This document shows, one piece after another, positions 13,538 to 23,138 of a DNA stretch of 64,000 nucleotides (position 1 is its first letter; the number at the start of each line of letters is the position of its first letter). The translations under genes and the position numbers were made by a program. The DNA comes from Myxococcus xanthus (GTDB lineage Bacteria; Myxococcota; Myxococcia; Myxococcales; Myxococcaceae), in NCBI RefSeq assembly GCF_013116825.1, contig NZ_JABFNS010000017.1, positions 19,871-83,870 of the forward strand. Direction: 5' to 3'. The notes under the pieces were generated by a model. It searched no databases. It was not told the DNA's origin and worked only from the letters and a program-made list of their open reading frames with translations.

Positions 13538-15088
13538 ATGGCCAGCGAAGAGAATTTCATGCGTGCCCCGGCCCCTACGCCCAAGCGCACCGTCTACACC
13601 GAGGCGATGGAGATCTTCCATCGAGCCGCGGACCTCATCGCGCTGGACAAGCGCGTCCGCCTCGAGTTGGAGGAGCCGGACTACGAGCACATCTTCTACG
13701 TCACGGCGAAGCTGAAGGACCGCCTCGTCCCGCTCTCCGAGGAGAAGGCGCGCACCTTCTCCAACCTTCCCGAGACGCAGGTCCGTAACAAGGAAGGCCT
13801 GGAGCTGCTGGCCAACGGCAACATCATCCTCAACGGCCGCGCCCTGCTGGGCTCGGACGTGGACATCCGCCAGGGCCACCTGCGTCTGCCGGACGGCAAG
13901 GTGTACCAGCTGGTCCCCGGTGAGTCGCAGCGCTTCAAGGCCTACCGCGTGCAGCACAACCAGGCGCGCGGCCCCTACAAGGGCGGCCTGCGCTACCACC
14001 GCGAGGTGTCCCTGGACCTCTTCAAGGCCCTGGCCGCGGAGATGACCTGGAAGACGGCCATCGCCGAGGTTCCGTTCGGCGGCGGCAAGGGCGGCATCCA
14101 GATCGACCCGCGCGAGTACGGCCGGGAGGAGATCGAGGCCATCACCCTGCGCTTCATGTACCGGCTCAAGAGCATGATTGGCCCGGACATCGACATCCCG
14201 GCGCCGGACGTGGGCACCAACCCCGGAATCATGGCCCTGCTCTACCGCCAGTACTCGGACGGTGAGCGCGAGCGCCACAACCTGCGCGGCATCGTCACCG
14301 GCAAGGACGTGCGCATCGGCGGCTCCGAGGGCCGTCACAAGGCCACCGGCCAGGGCGTCGCCTTCTGCATCGAGGACTACTACGCCGACCGCGGCGAGTC
14401 CGTGAAGGGCAAGACGTTCATCATCCAGGGCTTCGGCAACGTGGGCAGCCACGCCGCCAACATCCTGTCGCAGATGGGCGCCCGCCTGCTCGCGGTGAAC
14501 GACGCCGACGGCACCATCTTCAATGGTGACGGCATCGACGTGACCGCGCTCTCCGCCTACGTGCAGGACCCCAAGAACCTCAAGCGCAGCGTGCTCGGCT
14601 TCCCGGGCGCCCAGCGCATCGAGAAGAAGGACCTCTGGGACGTCCAGGCGGACATCCTGGTCCCCGCGGCCCTGGGCGGCGAAATCACCGCCGACGTGGC
14701 CGAGCGCCTGCGCGTCAAGCTGGTGGCCGAGGGCGCCAACGGCCCCACCACCCCGGAGGCCGACCGCATCCTGGAGAAGCGCGGCATCGAGCTCATCCCG
14801 GACATCATCGCCAACGCCGGTGGTGTCACGGTGAGCTACTACGAGTGGATCCAGAACAAGCGCATGGAGCGCTGGAGCGAGGCCGAGGTCGACCAGCGGC
14901 TCGAGCGCGCCATGAAGCGCAACTACCGCATCATCCGCGACATCTCGCGCAACCAGCCGCGCAAGACGGAGATGCACGACAGCCGCCAGTACTGCATCGG
15001 TGAGGCGGTGGACACCCGCTGCGCCGCCATGATTCTGGCGCTCAAGCGCATCGAGGCCCACTACCTCCTCGAGGGCTTCTCGCAGTAG
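13538..15088 (+). CDS. Glu/Leu/Phe/Val dehydrogenase family: glutamate dehydrogenase
   Basis: The 516-residue protein starts at MASEENFMRAPAPTPKRTVY (ATG 13538) with AAGGAG upstream. The dimerisation and substrate domain shows ARGPYKGGLRYH, TWKTAIAEVPFGGGKGGI (substrate Lys residues) and PAPDVGTNPGIMALLY. The dinucleotide domain has FIIQGFGNVGSHAANILSQM (GxGxxG) followed by an acidic NDADG at the ribose-binding strand, which hints at NAD. VAEGANGPTTPEAD and NAGGVTVSYYEW complete the family set. It is longer than the usual 410-450 residues because of an N-terminal extension of roughly 100 residues containing DVDIRQGHLRLPDGKVYQLV. It is followed by its own terminator, so it is probably monocistronic. 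Confidence 0.93.
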   Translation: MASEENFMRAPAPTPKRTVYTEAMEIFHRAADLIALDKRVRLELEEPDYEHIFYVTAKLKDRLVPLSEEKARTFSNLPETQVRNKEGLELLANGNIILNGRALLGSDVDIRQGHLRLPDGKVYQLVPGESQRFKAYRVQHNQARGPYKGGLRYHREVSLDLFKALAAEMTWKTAIAEVPFGGGKGGIQIDPREYGREEIEAITLRFMYRLKSMIGPDIDIPAPDVGTNPGIMALLYRQYSDGERERHNLRGIVTGKDVRIGGSEGRHKATGQGVAFCIEDYYADRGESVKGKTFIIQGFGNVGSHAANILSQMGARLLAVNDADGTIFNGDGIDVTALSAYVQDPKNLKRSVLGFPGAQRIEKKDLWDVQADILVPAALGGEITADVAERLRVKLVAEGANGPTTPEADRILEKRGIELIPDIIANAGGVTVSYYEWIQNKRMERWSEAEVDQRLERAMKRNYRIIRDISRNQPRKTEMHDSRQYCIGEAVDTRCAAMILALKRIEAHYLLEGFSQ

Positions 15089-15125
15089 TCGAAGGCACGG
15101 GCACCCGCCCACCGCTGGAAACACG

Positions 15126-15176
15126 AAGGGCACGGTCCTCCATCTGGAAGGCCGTGCCCTTTCGTTTTCGCCGGGC
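15126..15176 (+). terminator. rho-independent terminator after glutamate dehydrogenase
   Basis: AAGGGCACGG (15126-15135) pairs with CCGTGCCCTT (15152-15161) around a 16-base loop and is followed by TCGTTTTCG. The hairpin starts 38 bases after the stop. Confidence 0.8.
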
Positions 15177-15257
15177 CCCGAGGTTGGCTTGGGCGGCCCC
15201 CGCTGCTGTTCCGGGAAGCGCCAGGCCGCGAAGCCCCTCACGGGCCCCGGGCGAACC

Positions 15258-15617
15258 TCAGTGCATCACCCGCTCGCGATCCACCAACAGGAGGGGCGCG
15301 TCGTCCTGCGTCTCATAGGCCACGATGCGCAGCCCCACGCCGCGGCTGCTGCCCTCGCGCCCGTCCTTGCGCCCGAAGGCCAGGGCCACCTGGTAGCGAA
15401 CCTCGCACAGGCACGTCATCTCCGTCCCGTCCTCGCCCGCGAACGTCACCTTCAGCTTCTCGCCCAGGCCCACCTGGTCCCGGACCTCCACGAACATGCC
15501 CCGCGCGCTGATGTTGCGGCCCACCCCCCGAAGCATCCCATCCTGGGTGGTGAGGTAGACGGTGAAGACCTTGTCGAAACGGAGGTGGGAACGGCGCTCG
15601 TGAGGACGCTCAAACAT
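15258..15617 (-). CDS. PilZ-domain protein
   Basis: The 119-residue protein starts at MFERPHERRSHLRFDKVFTV (ATG 15617). The longer frame upstream has no conserved content. The PilZ signature is present as RRSHLRF (the RxxxR-type c-di-GMP arm) and GRNISARGMFVEV (a D/NxSxxG equivalent with N replacing D). It continues with LKVTFAGEDGTEMTCLCEVR as the beta-barrel, and VGLRIV near the end. PilZ proteins bind c-di-GMP and relay it to motility or polysaccharide targets. The Asn in NISARG is a mild deviation from D-S-G, so binding should not be assumed. Confidence 0.85.
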   Translation of the reverse strand: MFERPHERRSHLRFDKVFTVYLTTQDGMLRGVGRNISARGMFVEVRDQVGLGEKLKVTFAGEDGTEMTCLCEVRYQVALAFGRKDGREGSSRGVGLRIVAYETQDDAPLLLVDRERVMH

Positions 15618-15784
15618 GGGGGTGGCTCCCGGAACAGGTGGTGACAGGCGCAACCTACACGGTAGCCACATGTAGGCAAGTTCTTCACCTACATCCACCC
15701 TCACACACCCATGTAACGAGTGCCGGACGCTCTCCGAAATGGCACGATTCCAGGCTGAACCCCTGTTCCCCGGAGACCTCGCCC

Positions 15785-16420
15785 GTGAATCGCATCCTCC
15801 TCGCCGCCGCCCTCTTCCTCGCGCCCGCGCTTGCCCTGGCGGACGCGGACCCTCGCTTCGCCAAGCTGCGTGACGAAGCCGAGCCGCTGGGCGGGCTGGG
15901 GACCTTCCTGGATAAGTTCGTGGGCGCGTGCGACGGCCCCTTCGTGGACTCGCAGTGCAAGGCCAACGCGGAGGCGTTCCGGAAGAAGTACCAGGGCAAG
16001 CGGCTGTACATGATCGTCACCGAGGACGACGCCACCATGCTCACCCCGGGGCCCTATTCGCTGGGCACGGGCGAGTACAGCATCAACATCACCCCGTTCT
16101 TCCCCGGCGGCAGCTCGGCGCTCACCCACGGGGCGCCCAAGAAGACGGACGGCAACGGCAACCCCATCCTCCCCTACCTCACCGTCACCGGTGACATGCC
16201 GGCGGGGTGGAACCTGCAGATGTTCAACCGCCTCTTCTCCACGCGCTCGGTGCGGGCACAGATTGTCTTCACCCCGCAGAGCGTGTGGACCCTGCCGAAG
16301 AAGGGCGGCGGGAAGAGCCACGGCGTGACGGCGCGCATCGAAGCCATCTTCATCACCGAGGGCCGCAGCGGCCAGGCCATGGGCCTGTGGCTCAACGGCA
16401 AGGACGCCAAGAAGCGCTAG
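15785..16420 (+). CDS. uncharacterised secreted protein
   Basis: A 211-residue protein read from GTG 15785. The peptide VNRILLAAALFLAPALALA with cleavage before DADPRF is a textbook Sec signal, and the longer upstream frame adds nothing. The mature part has one Cys pair (ACDGPFVDSQC), a Gly/Pro-rich centre (NITPFFPGGSSALTHGAPKK) and ends in VTARIEAIFITEGRSGQAMG. No catalytic motif is visible and I do not recognise the family. It converges on the HtrA gene with a 12-base gap. Confidence 0.75.
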   Translation: MNRILLAAALFLAPALALADADPRFAKLRDEAEPLGGLGTFLDKFVGACDGPFVDSQCKANAEAFRKKYQGKRLYMIVTEDDATMLTPGPYSLGTGEYSINITPFFPGGSSALTHGAPKKTDGNGNPILPYLTVTGDMPAGWNLQMFNRLFSTRSVRAQIVFTPQSVWTLPKKGGGKSHGVTARIEAIFITEGRSGQAMGLWLNGKDAKKR

Positions 16421-16432
16421 GCGGGCGTCACC

Positions 16433-17893
16433 TCACCGGGCGATGGCGATGTACTGGAGCGCCTCGCCCCGCTTCACCCGCAGGAGGATGCTGACCCCGG
16501 CGCTCCCCTTCCCCAGCGCCGCGCGCACCCCGGCCACGTCCTTCACCCGGCGGCGGTTCACTTCCGTCACGACGTCGCCCGCCCGCAGGCCAGCCGAGTC
16601 CGCTGGGCTGCGCGGCGTGACACCCGACACCAGCACGCCGGACCAGGCTGTCTCCCCCAGGGGCGCGGCCACCTCCGGCGTGAGGTCGCGGATCACCAGC
16701 CCCATCTCCTCCTCACTGGCCGTCCGCTGGATGAGCCCCTCGGTGGCCTCCTGCGCGGGGCGCGCCACCAGCCGCACCGTCACCTCCTGCGTCGCGGTGC
16801 CCCGCGTCAGCGACAGGCGCGCCTCGGTGCCCGGAGCCAGCAGCGCCACCTTGCGCAACAACTGCAGGTAGGAGCCGATGGGCCGCCCATTCACCGCCAC
16901 CAGCCGGTCGCCGGGGCGGATGCCCACGGCCGCGGCGGGGCTGCCCTTGTAGACGTCCTTCACCAGCGGGGCCTGGCGCTCACCCCCACCATGGCTCCCG
17001 TCGTCATTGATGACGACGCCCAGCCACCCACGCTCCAGCTTGCCGTTCTCCCGGAGGTTGGGCAGCAATTCCTTCACCAGGTTGCTGGGGACCGCGAAAC
17101 CAATGCCCTGCCCCTGACTGATGATGGCGGTGTTCACCCCCACCACCTCCCCCTTCATGTTGAAGAGGGGCCCACCGGAGTTGCCGGGGTTGATGAGCGC
17201 GTCCGTCTGGATGAAGTCGTCGAACTGGCCCACGCCCAGCACGCGCTCCTTGGCGGAGATCATCCCGTGGGACACGGAGTGGTCCAGCCCAAAGGGGTTG
17301 CCTATGGCCACCACCCAGTCCCCCACCGCCATCCGGTCCGAGTCCCCCAGGTAGACGGCGGGCAGCTTGCCCAGGTCCACGCCGCTGAGCCGCAGCAGCG
17401 CCACGTCCGTGGAGGCGTCACGCCCCACCACGGAGGCGGCGAACTCGCGGCCATCCGCCAGACGCACGGCAATCTGCTGCGCGCTGGCCACCACGTGGTT
17501 GTTGGTGACGACGAGCCCGTCGGGCGTCAGGACGAAGCCGGAGCCGGTGGACTTCTTCATCCCCTCCAGGCCACCGGCCCGGGGCCCCACGGTGGTGATG
17601 TTGACGACGCCCGCCTCCACCGCGCTGATCAACGGCGCCAGCGAGGACGGGGGCACGAAGTGCGGGATGCCCGGGTCTCCCTCGGCGCGCTCGCGCCACA
17701 GGCCCAGGCCGCCCGTCTGCCCCTCGCCCCCCGCGGCCTGCGCGGCGAACCACGCGGCATGCTCCCGGGCCCGCGCGGGGAGCCACGCGTCGAGAGGACC
17801 CTCGGCGGCCGCCGCGACCGGGACGAGCGCCAGCACCAAACACAGGGAGAAGAATCGGGAGAGCACGGAGCGGCAGTCTACACGGCGGACCAT
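16433..17893 (-). CDS. HtrA/DegP-like periplasmic serine protease with two PDZ domains
   Basis: A 486-residue protein with a signal peptide (SLCLVALVPVAAAA-type, residues 16-30). The trypsin-like domain carries the triad as LVVTNNHVVASAQQ (His), STDVALLRL (Asp) and INPGNSGGPLFN (Ser). SGFVLTPDG and VAIGNPFGLDHSVSHGMIS are typical HtrA segments. Two PDZ domains follow: VKDVYKGSPAAAVGIRPGDR and, near the C-terminus, VSGVTPRSPADSAGLRAGDV. It would degrade or chaperone misfolded envelope proteins. It is downstream of grpE, 68 bases away on the same strand, so the two quality-control genes may share a message. Confidence 0.93.
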   Translation of the reverse strand: MVRRVDCRSVLSRFFSLCLVLALVPVAAAAEGPLDAWLPARAREHAAWFAAQAAGGEGQTGGLGLWRERAEGDPGIPHFVPPSSLAPLISAVEAGVVNITTVGPRAGGLEGMKKSTGSGFVLTPDGLVVTNNHVVASAQQIAVRLADGREFAASVVGRDASTDVALLRLSGVDLGKLPAVYLGDSDRMAVGDWVVAIGNPFGLDHSVSHGMISAKERVLGVGQFDDFIQTDALINPGNSGGPLFNMKGEVVGVNTAIISQGQGIGFAVPSNLVKELLPNLRENGKLERGWLGVVINDDGSHGGGERQAPLVKDVYKGSPAAAVGIRPGDRLVAVNGRPIGSYLQLLRKVALLAPGTEARLSLTRGTATQEVTVRLVARPAQEATEGLIQRTASEEEMGLVIRDLTPEVAAPLGETAWSGVLVSGVTPRSPADSAGLRAGDVVTEVNRRRVKDVAGVRAALGKGSAGVSILLRVKRGEALQYIAIAR

Positions 17894-17920
17894 GGTCGAA
17901 CGGTCTCAACAGCCTGGCCC

Positions 17921-17948
17921 GGCGCCCCCTTCCCGTGAGGGGGGCGCC
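17921..17948 (-). terminator. GC-rich hairpin between grpE and htrA
   Basis: GGCGCCCCC (17921-17929) can pair with GGGGGCGCC (17940-17948). It follows the grpE stop by 13 bases on the leftward strand but lacks a T-run, so it may be an attenuator or mRNA-stability hairpin rather than a true terminator. Confidence 0.35.
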
Positions 17949-17961
17949 CTGGACGGCGGCG

Positions 17962-18591
17962 TCAGGCCTGGACGGGGGCGACGTACTTCGCCACCTTCAC
18001 CCGGGCCGGGCGGATGATGCGGTCCTTCAGCCGGTAGCCCGCACGCAGCTCGGCGACGATGCGGTGGTCCTCGTCCGGCGTGGCGGTCACTTCCATGTCG
18101 ACGGCATCGGCCGTGTTCGGGTCGAAGGGCTGCCCGACGACCTCAAGGCGCTCGATGCCCGTGGACTGCGCCTTGCGCAAGAGTTCAGCACGGATCATCC
18201 GGACGCCCTCGGCCAGCGGCGAGGTGTCCTGGGCGCTGACGGACAGGCACCGGTCCAGTTCGTCAATGGCCTCCAGCAGCGTGATGGCCACGTTGCCGCG
18301 CTCCACGTCCAGCATGCGCTCACGCTCCCGCGTCACGCGCTGCTTGAAATCCTCGCGGTCCTTCTCCGCGGCCTGCACCGCGCGGACGGCAATGTCGAAC
18401 TTCTTGCGAAGCGTCTCCAGCTCCGCGGCCATCCGCGCCCGCTCCGCGTCCTGACCGGCAGCCGCGTGCTCCTCCGGAGCCTGCTGCTGGGAGGAAGTCT
18501 CCTCGGCGGCGGAAACAGGTCCTTCGCCGTTGGCGGAGGGGGGCTGCTGGGTGGCTTCGGGGGCTGCGTCGGTGCGGGTGTTACCGGCCAT
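17962..18591 (-). CDS. grpE: GrpE nucleotide exchange factor of DnaK
   Basis: A 209-residue protein. The first 50 residues are a Pro/Gln/Glu-rich disordered tail. A long coiled coil follows (AAELETLRKKFDIAVRAVQA, then AEKDREDFKQRVTRER), and then the beta-wing domain with LLEAIDELDRCL, IERLEVVGQPFDPNTADAVD and GYRLKDRIIRPARVKVA, the diagnostic GrpE C-terminus. It drives ADP release from DnaK. The E. coli-type HEA motif is replaced by AVDMEV. dnaK and dnaJ are not in the window. Confidence 0.93.
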   Translation of the reverse strand: MAGNTRTDAAPEATQQPPSANGEGPVSAAEETSSQQQAPEEHAAAGQDAERARMAAELETLRKKFDIAVRAVQAAEKDREDFKQRVTRERERMLDVERGNVAITLLEAIDELDRCLSVSAQDTSPLAEGVRMIRAELLRKAQSTGIERLEVVGQPFDPNTADAVDMEVTATPDEDHRIVAELRAGYRLKDRIIRPARVKVAKYVAPVQA

Positions 18592-18696
18592 GTCGAACCT
18601 GAGGCGATGGTGGGTGCGCAGTCGCGCGCGAAAGGTAGGGAGTCACTGCTGCCCGGAACCTAACCGCGAGACGGCCCCTGTCAACGCGGGAGCGAG

Positions 18697-18942
18697 CTAG
18701 TGCTCCTGCGGCGCGGCGGGCGACTCGGCCATGAAGCCGTGGTCCACCTGCCCTGTCACCTCGTCGATGATTTCCACCTGGGCGGCCCGCAGCGAGTAAT
18801 AGAGGAGCCACCGCTCCGCCGCCGTCAGGGTTCCCGCCGGCAGGGCCTCCTCAATCTCCTGAACCGTGAGCCGGCCCTCCTTGAGCCCCTTCGCGAAGAG
18901 GGCCTTGCGGGCGATGTAGCTCTTACCGATCCTGTTCTCCAC
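18697..18942 (-). CDS. small free-standing sigma70 region 1.1-like protein
   Basis: An 81-residue protein. KALFAKGLKEGRLTVQEIEE, then ALPAGTLTAAERWLLYYSLR, then AAQVEIIDE follows the pattern of region 1.1 of primary sigma factors (..L...GKEKGYLTYDEINDAL....ie.i...L...gIeVvd). Region 1.1 is the acidic module that occupies the DNA channel of RNA polymerase and masks sigma region 4. No regions 1.2-4 follow. The short charged tail (AESPAAPQEH) ends the protein. It lies between ftsH (112-base gap) and grpE (105-base gap), all leftward. Function is unknown, and a polymerase- or DNA-mimic role is inferred. Confidence 0.7.
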   Translation of the reverse strand: MENRIGKSYIARKALFAKGLKEGRLTVQEIEEALPAGTLTAAERWLLYYSLRAAQVEIIDEVTGQVDHGFMAESPAAPQEH

Positions 18943-19054
18943 GGCGACGCCTCCTTTCCTCCAAAGATAATTTCGCCCACCGGTCGCCGCAGGACGTCGC
19001 GGTGGCGGTGGGCTTCGGGACGGCAGGAGGGCAGGCGCCCAGCCAGCCGAAGCC

Positions 19055-21112
19055 TCAGGAGTCGAGCGCGTCCGAGTGTTGCGTGGGCGGCGTCTGGTCG
19101 TCTTTGCCCCCGACGTCCACCGGGTGCGCGGAGATGACCTGACGCGCCTCGGGGTGCAGCAGGCCGCGCTGCGCCAGCACCTTGGGCCCCAGAATCGTCA
19201 CCATGGTGTCCTCCTCCACCACCTCCACGGCCAGGAGCCGGGCCGCCAGCGCCTGGACCCTGTCCTTGTGGGTGGTCAGCACCTGACGGGCCCTGTCGAG
19301 CGCTTCACTGACGAGCTTGCGCACCTCCTCGTCAATCATCCGCGCCGTCTGCTCGGAGTAGCTGCGCGTCTCCGGCACGCCCGCCGAGCGGAGGAAGCCC
19401 GGGCCATGTTCCGCGCTCAGGGCCACCGGCCCCAGCGTGCTCATGCCGTAGTCCCGCACCATCATCCGAGCCATTTCCGTGGCCTGGCGGATGTCGTTGG
19501 ACGCGCCGGTGGAGATTTCCCCGATGAAGATCTCCTCCGCGGCCCGGCCGCCCATCATCCCCGCCATCTTGTCGCGCAGTTCGTCCAGCGACATGAGATA
19601 GCGGTCCTCCAGCGGCAGCGACATGGTGTAGCCCAGCGCCGCCAGACCACGCGGGATGATGGACACCTTCGTCACCCGCTCCGCGTGGGGCAGCATCCAC
19701 CCCACCACCGCGTGGCCCGCCTCGTGGTGCGCGACAATCTCCTTTTCACGCTCGTTCATCCGGCGGTTCTTCTTCTCCAGACCGGCGACGACGCGCTCGA
19801 TGGCTTCCTCGAAGTCCGCCCGCATCACCGCGTCGCGGTTGCGGCGCGCGGCCAGGAGCGCGGCCTCGTTCACCACGTTGGCCAGGTCCGCGCCCGCGAA
19901 GCCCGGGGTGCGCGAGGCGATGGCCTTGAGGTCCACGTCCGGTCCCAACTTCACGCCCTTGGCGTGAATCTCCAGCACGCGCTCGCGGCCCCGCTTGTCC
20001 GGCCGGTCCACCAGCACCTGCCGGTCGAAGCGGCCCGGACGCATCAACGCGCTGTCCAGGATCTCCGGACGGTTGGTGGCCGCCAGGATGATGAGCCCCG
20101 CGCGGCTGTCGAAGCCGTCCATCTCCGCGAGCAATTGGTTGAGCGTCTGCTCACGCTCATCATGTCCACCGGCCACGCCCGAGTTGCGGCTCTTGCCAAT
20201 GGCGTCCAGTTCGTCGATGAAGATGATGCACGGCGCCTTCGCCGTGGCCTGGGCAAACAAGTCGCGGACTCGCGCGGCGCCCACGCCGACGAACATCTCC
20301 ACGAACTCGGACCCCGACAGGCTGAAGAAGGGGACGCCCGCTTCGCCCGCAACGGCTCGCGCCAGCAGCGTCTTGCCCGTCCCCGGAGGGCCCACCAGCA
20401 GCACCCCTTTGGGGATGCGCCCGCCCAGGCGGCGGAACTTCTCGGGCGTCTTGAGGAACTCGACGATTTCACGCAGCTCGTCGACCGCCTCGTCCACGCC
20501 CGCCACGTCCTTGAAGCCCACGCCGGTATCGGCCTCGGCCTGCACCTTGGCGCGCGTCTTCCCGAAGCTCATGACGCTCTGCGGGCCCTGCCCCATGCCG
20601 CCGGCCACCCGGCGCATCATGAAGCTCCAGAAGAGGAAGAAGAGCCCCAGGGGCAACAGCCATATCCACAGCGCCTCGCCCAGCCCTGACTGCGGCACGG
20701 CCTCGAACTGGATGCCCTTCTGCTCCAACAACGGCACCAGCCCCTCGTCACCGGCGACGCGGTAGGCCATCCACGGCAGGGCGCTCGGCTCGCCGCGCAG
20801 CGTGCGCTCCCCATCTGTCGGAGGCGGCGGCTGCGCCGTGTCCTTGAGGAAGCCCTTCACCCACTCGTTCGAAATCTGGACCCGGCTGAAGTTCCCGGCT
20901 TCCACCCCGTCGCGGAACTGGCTGTAGCTCACGCGCCGCACGCCCGCGTCCTGGAAAACGTTGCGGAACAGCAGGAAGCCCAGGACGAGCAACAGGATGT
21001 AGCCCAACGGTGAGCCGAACTTGAACCCCTTCCCCGTTGGCGTTGGCTTGTCTGTCTTCTTTCCGCGTGGGCCCATCCCAGGCGGCAAATCCTGTGGCTT
21101 CATCGTCGGCAC
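19055..21112 (-). CDS. FtsH membrane AAA+ zinc metalloprotease (paralogue 1)
   Basis: About 685 residues from GTG 21112, which has GGAGGG six bases upstream. ATG 21103 ([14 protein letters not shown]) is the alternative. Two membrane spans ([16 protein letters not shown] and [17 protein letters not shown]) flank a periplasmic domain. The ATPase has [30 protein letters not shown] and the second-region [20 protein letters not shown]. The protease site is [14 protein letters not shown] with a later third-ligand region ([14 protein letters not shown]). It degrades membrane and short-lived cytosolic proteins. It is clearly divergent from the copy at 50938-52854, for example in its longer Gly/Lys/Pro-rich N-terminus. 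Confidence 0.93.
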   Translation of the reverse strand: MPTMKPQDLPPGMGPRGKKTDKPTPTGKGFKFGSPLGYILLLVLGFLLFRNVFQDAGVRRVSYSQFRDGVEAGNFSRVQISNEWVKGFLKDTAQPPPPTDGERTLRGEPSALPWMAYRVAGDEGLVPLLEQKGIQFEAVPQSGLGEALWIWLLPLGLFFLFWSFMMRRVAGGMGQGPQSVMSFGKTRAKVQAEADTGVGFKDVAGVDEAVDELREIVEFLKTPEKFRRLGGRIPKGVLLVGPPGTGKTLLARAVAGEAGVPFFSLSGSEFVEMFVGVGAARVRDLFAQATAKAPCIIFIDELDAIGKSRNSGVAGGHDEREQTLNQLLAEMDGFDSRAGLIILAATNRPEILDSALMRPGRFDRQVLVDRPDKRGRERVLEIHAKGVKLGPDVDLKAIASRTPGFAGADLANVVNEAALLAARRNRDAVMRADFEEAIERVVAGLEKKNRRMNEREKEIVAHHEAGHAVVGWMLPHAERVTKVSIIPRGLAALGYTMSLPLEDRYLMSLDELRDKMAGMMGGRAAEEIFIGEISTGASNDIRQATEMARMMVRDYGMSTLGPVALSAEHGPGFLRSAGVPETRSYSEQTARMIDEEVRKLVSEALDRARQVLTTHKDRVQALAARLLAVEVVEEDTMVTILGPKVLAQRGLLHPEARQVISAHPVDVGGKDDQTPPTQHSDALDS

Positions 21113-21251
21113 GCTCGACCCTCCCCCTCCCCCGCCCACGCGGACACAGTGACCGCGAGGCGTCTTCCCTGGCGGGCCAAAGATGTTCACCGTTGCCATA
21201 CCGTCAACCCGCCAGGCGGGCTTCACGGCATGTGCGGGCCCTTGCGGCGAA

Positions 21252-22178
21252 TCAGCGACACCCGATCAACCACAAGGGTTGGCCAGTGAACTCCGTGCCC
21301 AACAAATAGCCGTTGCCGTCTTGCAGAAAGGTGATGGCTTCTGCCTGGGCCTGGCTCCCGCTCGGAACCTCGACGAGCTGTCCTTGCAACAGGTCCTCCA
21401 GCCGCGCGGCGCCGGGGCGGCGCAGCTCGTACGCGCGCGAGTAGGTGCGCAGCAGCAGCCGCTCACCGGAGGGATGCAGGGAGGCCGCGGTGGTGGCCCG
21501 GTCCATCCCGAGCGGCGCCGTCAACGTCCCCAGCTTCCGGGCCTGGATGGGGGTCTCCGCGCGCAGGCCATCCAGCGCGAAGACCTCTCCCAGGGAGTCC
21601 AGCGTCTTGGTGATGACGGCCAACCGGCCAGAGCGGGCGTCGATGATGACCGACTCCGCGTCGCGGGGCCCGTCCGGGTACATGAAGGGCAGCACCTCCA
21701 CCGGCACCGTGGCGTCCTCGATCGCCTCCGGTTCTGGCAGCCGGTAGAGCCGCACCTGCTCCCGGCGCGCGAAGTTGTCACCGATGTCCGCAAGATAGAC
21801 GCAGCCGCGCAACGCCCCCGGGGCGCAGGGCCCCACCGTGACGTCCTCGATGTCGCGAGGGGTGGCCCCGGTGAGCGTCAGCCGGGCGAGGATGGCGCCC
21901 TTCGCGTCCATGGCGAACAGCTCGAAGCCGTTGCCGGAGTCGTTGTGCGCCCAGAATGCACCCGGGTGTCGCTGGCTGGCGGCCAGGCCGGAGAGCTCGG
22001 GCAGCACGTCGGGCACGGCGCCAGACCGCTGAGGCTCGCTGTAGAGCGTGCACCCCGGCACGCCCTGGGCAGGGACCTGGTTCGTCACCTCGGGTGGAGG
22101 CGGCGCGGGCGGCGGCTTGGAGCGGGAGCACGCGCCCAGCACTCCGGCCAGCAGCGCCAGGAGGAGGCGGCGCGGCAC
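21252..22178 (-). CDS. uncharacterised lipoprotein with beta-propeller-like repeats
   Basis: A 308-residue protein from GTG 22178, one base after the Nudix stop. [17 protein letters not shown] gives a lipobox. After a Pro-rich spacer ([13 protein letters not shown]) come repeated strands such as [58 protein letters not shown] and [18 protein letters not shown]. Their spacing and the HNDSGN/DIGDN motifs resemble beta-propeller (esterase-like or phytase-like) extracellular proteins. No catalytic residues can be assigned. It is probably translated with the Nudix gene. Confidence 0.75.
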   Translation of the reverse strand: MPRRLLLALLAGVLGACSRSKPPPAPPPPEVTNQVPAQGVPGCTLYSEPQRSGAVPDVLPELSGLAASQRHPGAFWAHNDSGNGFELFAMDAKGAILARLTLTGATPRDIEDVTVGPCAPGALRGCVYLADIGDNFARREQVRLYRLPEPEAIEDATVPVEVLPFMYPDGPRDAESVIIDARSGRLAVITKTLDSLGEVFALDGLRAETPIQARKLGTLTAPLGMDRATTAASLHPSGERLLLRTYSRAYELRRPGAARLEDLLQGQLVEVPSGSQAQAEAITFLQDGNGYLLGTEFTGQPLWLIGCR

Positions 22179-22179
22179 G

Positions 22180-22587
22180 TCAGTTGTCCAGGTCGAGCAG
22201 CTTCGCCAACGTCTTCGCATCCGCGTCCGGGAAGCGGTACGCGGACATCTCCTCCAACGCCACCCAGCGGTGGTCATGCACGCGCAGGTGTTGGATTTCA
22301 TCCGTCGGCCGCGAGAGCCGGCAGTGGAAGACGCGGAAGTCGATGTCGTAGTTGGGGTACTCGTGGTGGGTGTGCATGGCCTGACCCAGCACGTCCACCT
22401 CCACGCCCATCTCTTCCTGGATTTCCCGGGCAAGAGCCTCGGCGTCCTCCTCACCTTCCTCCACGCGCCCGCCGGGGAACTCCCACAGCAGGGGCAGTGA
22501 CGCGGTGGGGGGGCGCTGGGTGATGAGGTAGCGCCCCTGCTCATTCTGGAGCATCGCACCGACGACACGGACCTGACGGCGGGCCAT
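22180..22587 (-). CDS. Nudix hydrolase, MutT-like
   Basis: The 135-residue protein starts at MARRQVRVVGAMLQNEQGRY (ATG 22587) with AGGAG upstream. The Nudix box is complete: it starts GGRVEEGEEDAEALAREIQE and ends EMGVEV (GX5EX7REUXEEXGU). LITQRPPTASLPLLWEFPGG and RVHDHRWVALEEMSAYRFPD match MutT-type 8-oxo-dGTP hydrolases and the related (d)CTP diphosphatases. It would clean oxidised nucleotides. The lipoprotein gene follows directly. Confidence 0.9.
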   Translation of the reverse strand: MARRQVRVVGAMLQNEQGRYLITQRPPTASLPLLWEFPGGRVEEGEEDAEALAREIQEEMGVEVDVLGQAMHTHHEYPNYDIDFRVFHCRLSRPTDEIQHLRVHDHRWVALEEMSAYRFPDADAKTLAKLLDLDN

Positions 22588-22854
22588 TCGCTTCTCCTCT
22601 TTCTGGCGGGACACCGGGGGGAGGGGCGAACTAACACAGCCCCCGCCCCGCGCCAATGCCACAACCCCAGTCGCCCAGCCTGCGCACGTCCGGACACCCT
22701 GGCCACCCTCCCCTTGGGCCGCACAGTCGCTGCGGACGCCCGGGGGGCTTGCCCCGGCCGCCCGCCCCCCGGGCAATGTTCGGGTCCGTGCGGCAGCGCA
22801 CCGGCATGTGGTGAATTGGATGACGGGAACGCGAGAAGGCGTCATGCTCGGCCC

Positions 22855-23091
22855 ATGACGACGAGTCGTAGGGAAAGGGCCGAGGTGCTCGGGGCGGCAC
22901 TGAAGGCCGCCCGCCAGCAGGCGGGGCTCGGCATGGAGGAGGTCGCCGAGCAACTGGAAATCCCCGTGGAAGTGCTCGCTCGGGTGGAACGCGGGGTGAT
23001 GGTGCCGACCATTCCCACCCTGACGCGCCTGTGTGTGATTCTGAAGCTGGACCCGGATGTGCTGCCCGAGCTGCCGGAGATGAGTGACTGA
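22855..23091 (+). CDS. small XRE-type helix-turn-helix protein
   Basis: A 78-residue protein from ATG 22855 made almost entirely of one Cro/CI domain: LGAALKAARQQAGLGMEEVA, then EQLEIPVEVLARVERGVMVP, then TIPTLTRLCVILKLDPDVL. The last helix ends in an acidic tail. There is no sensor domain, so it may act as a local repressor or adaptor. It precedes the large kinase gene by 47 bases on the same strand and may be co-transcribed. The 267 bases to the divergent Nudix gene hold no other gene. Confidence 0.88.
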   Translation: MTTSRRERAEVLGAALKAARQQAGLGMEEVAEQLEIPVEVLARVERGVMVPTIPTLTRLCVILKLDPDVLPELPEMSD

Positions 23092-23138
23092 CGTCCGGGC
23101 GTGGCCGTCCAAGCTCACGGCCTCGAGCTCCCACGCCC

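Noticed and set aside
13463..15241. A 592-codon open frame antisense to the glutamate dehydrogenase gene
   Set aside because: It mirrors a clearly conserved gene. Its composition (Val/Ala/His/Arg/Asp-rich) is the product of third-position GC bias, and it has no recognisable family or ribosome site.
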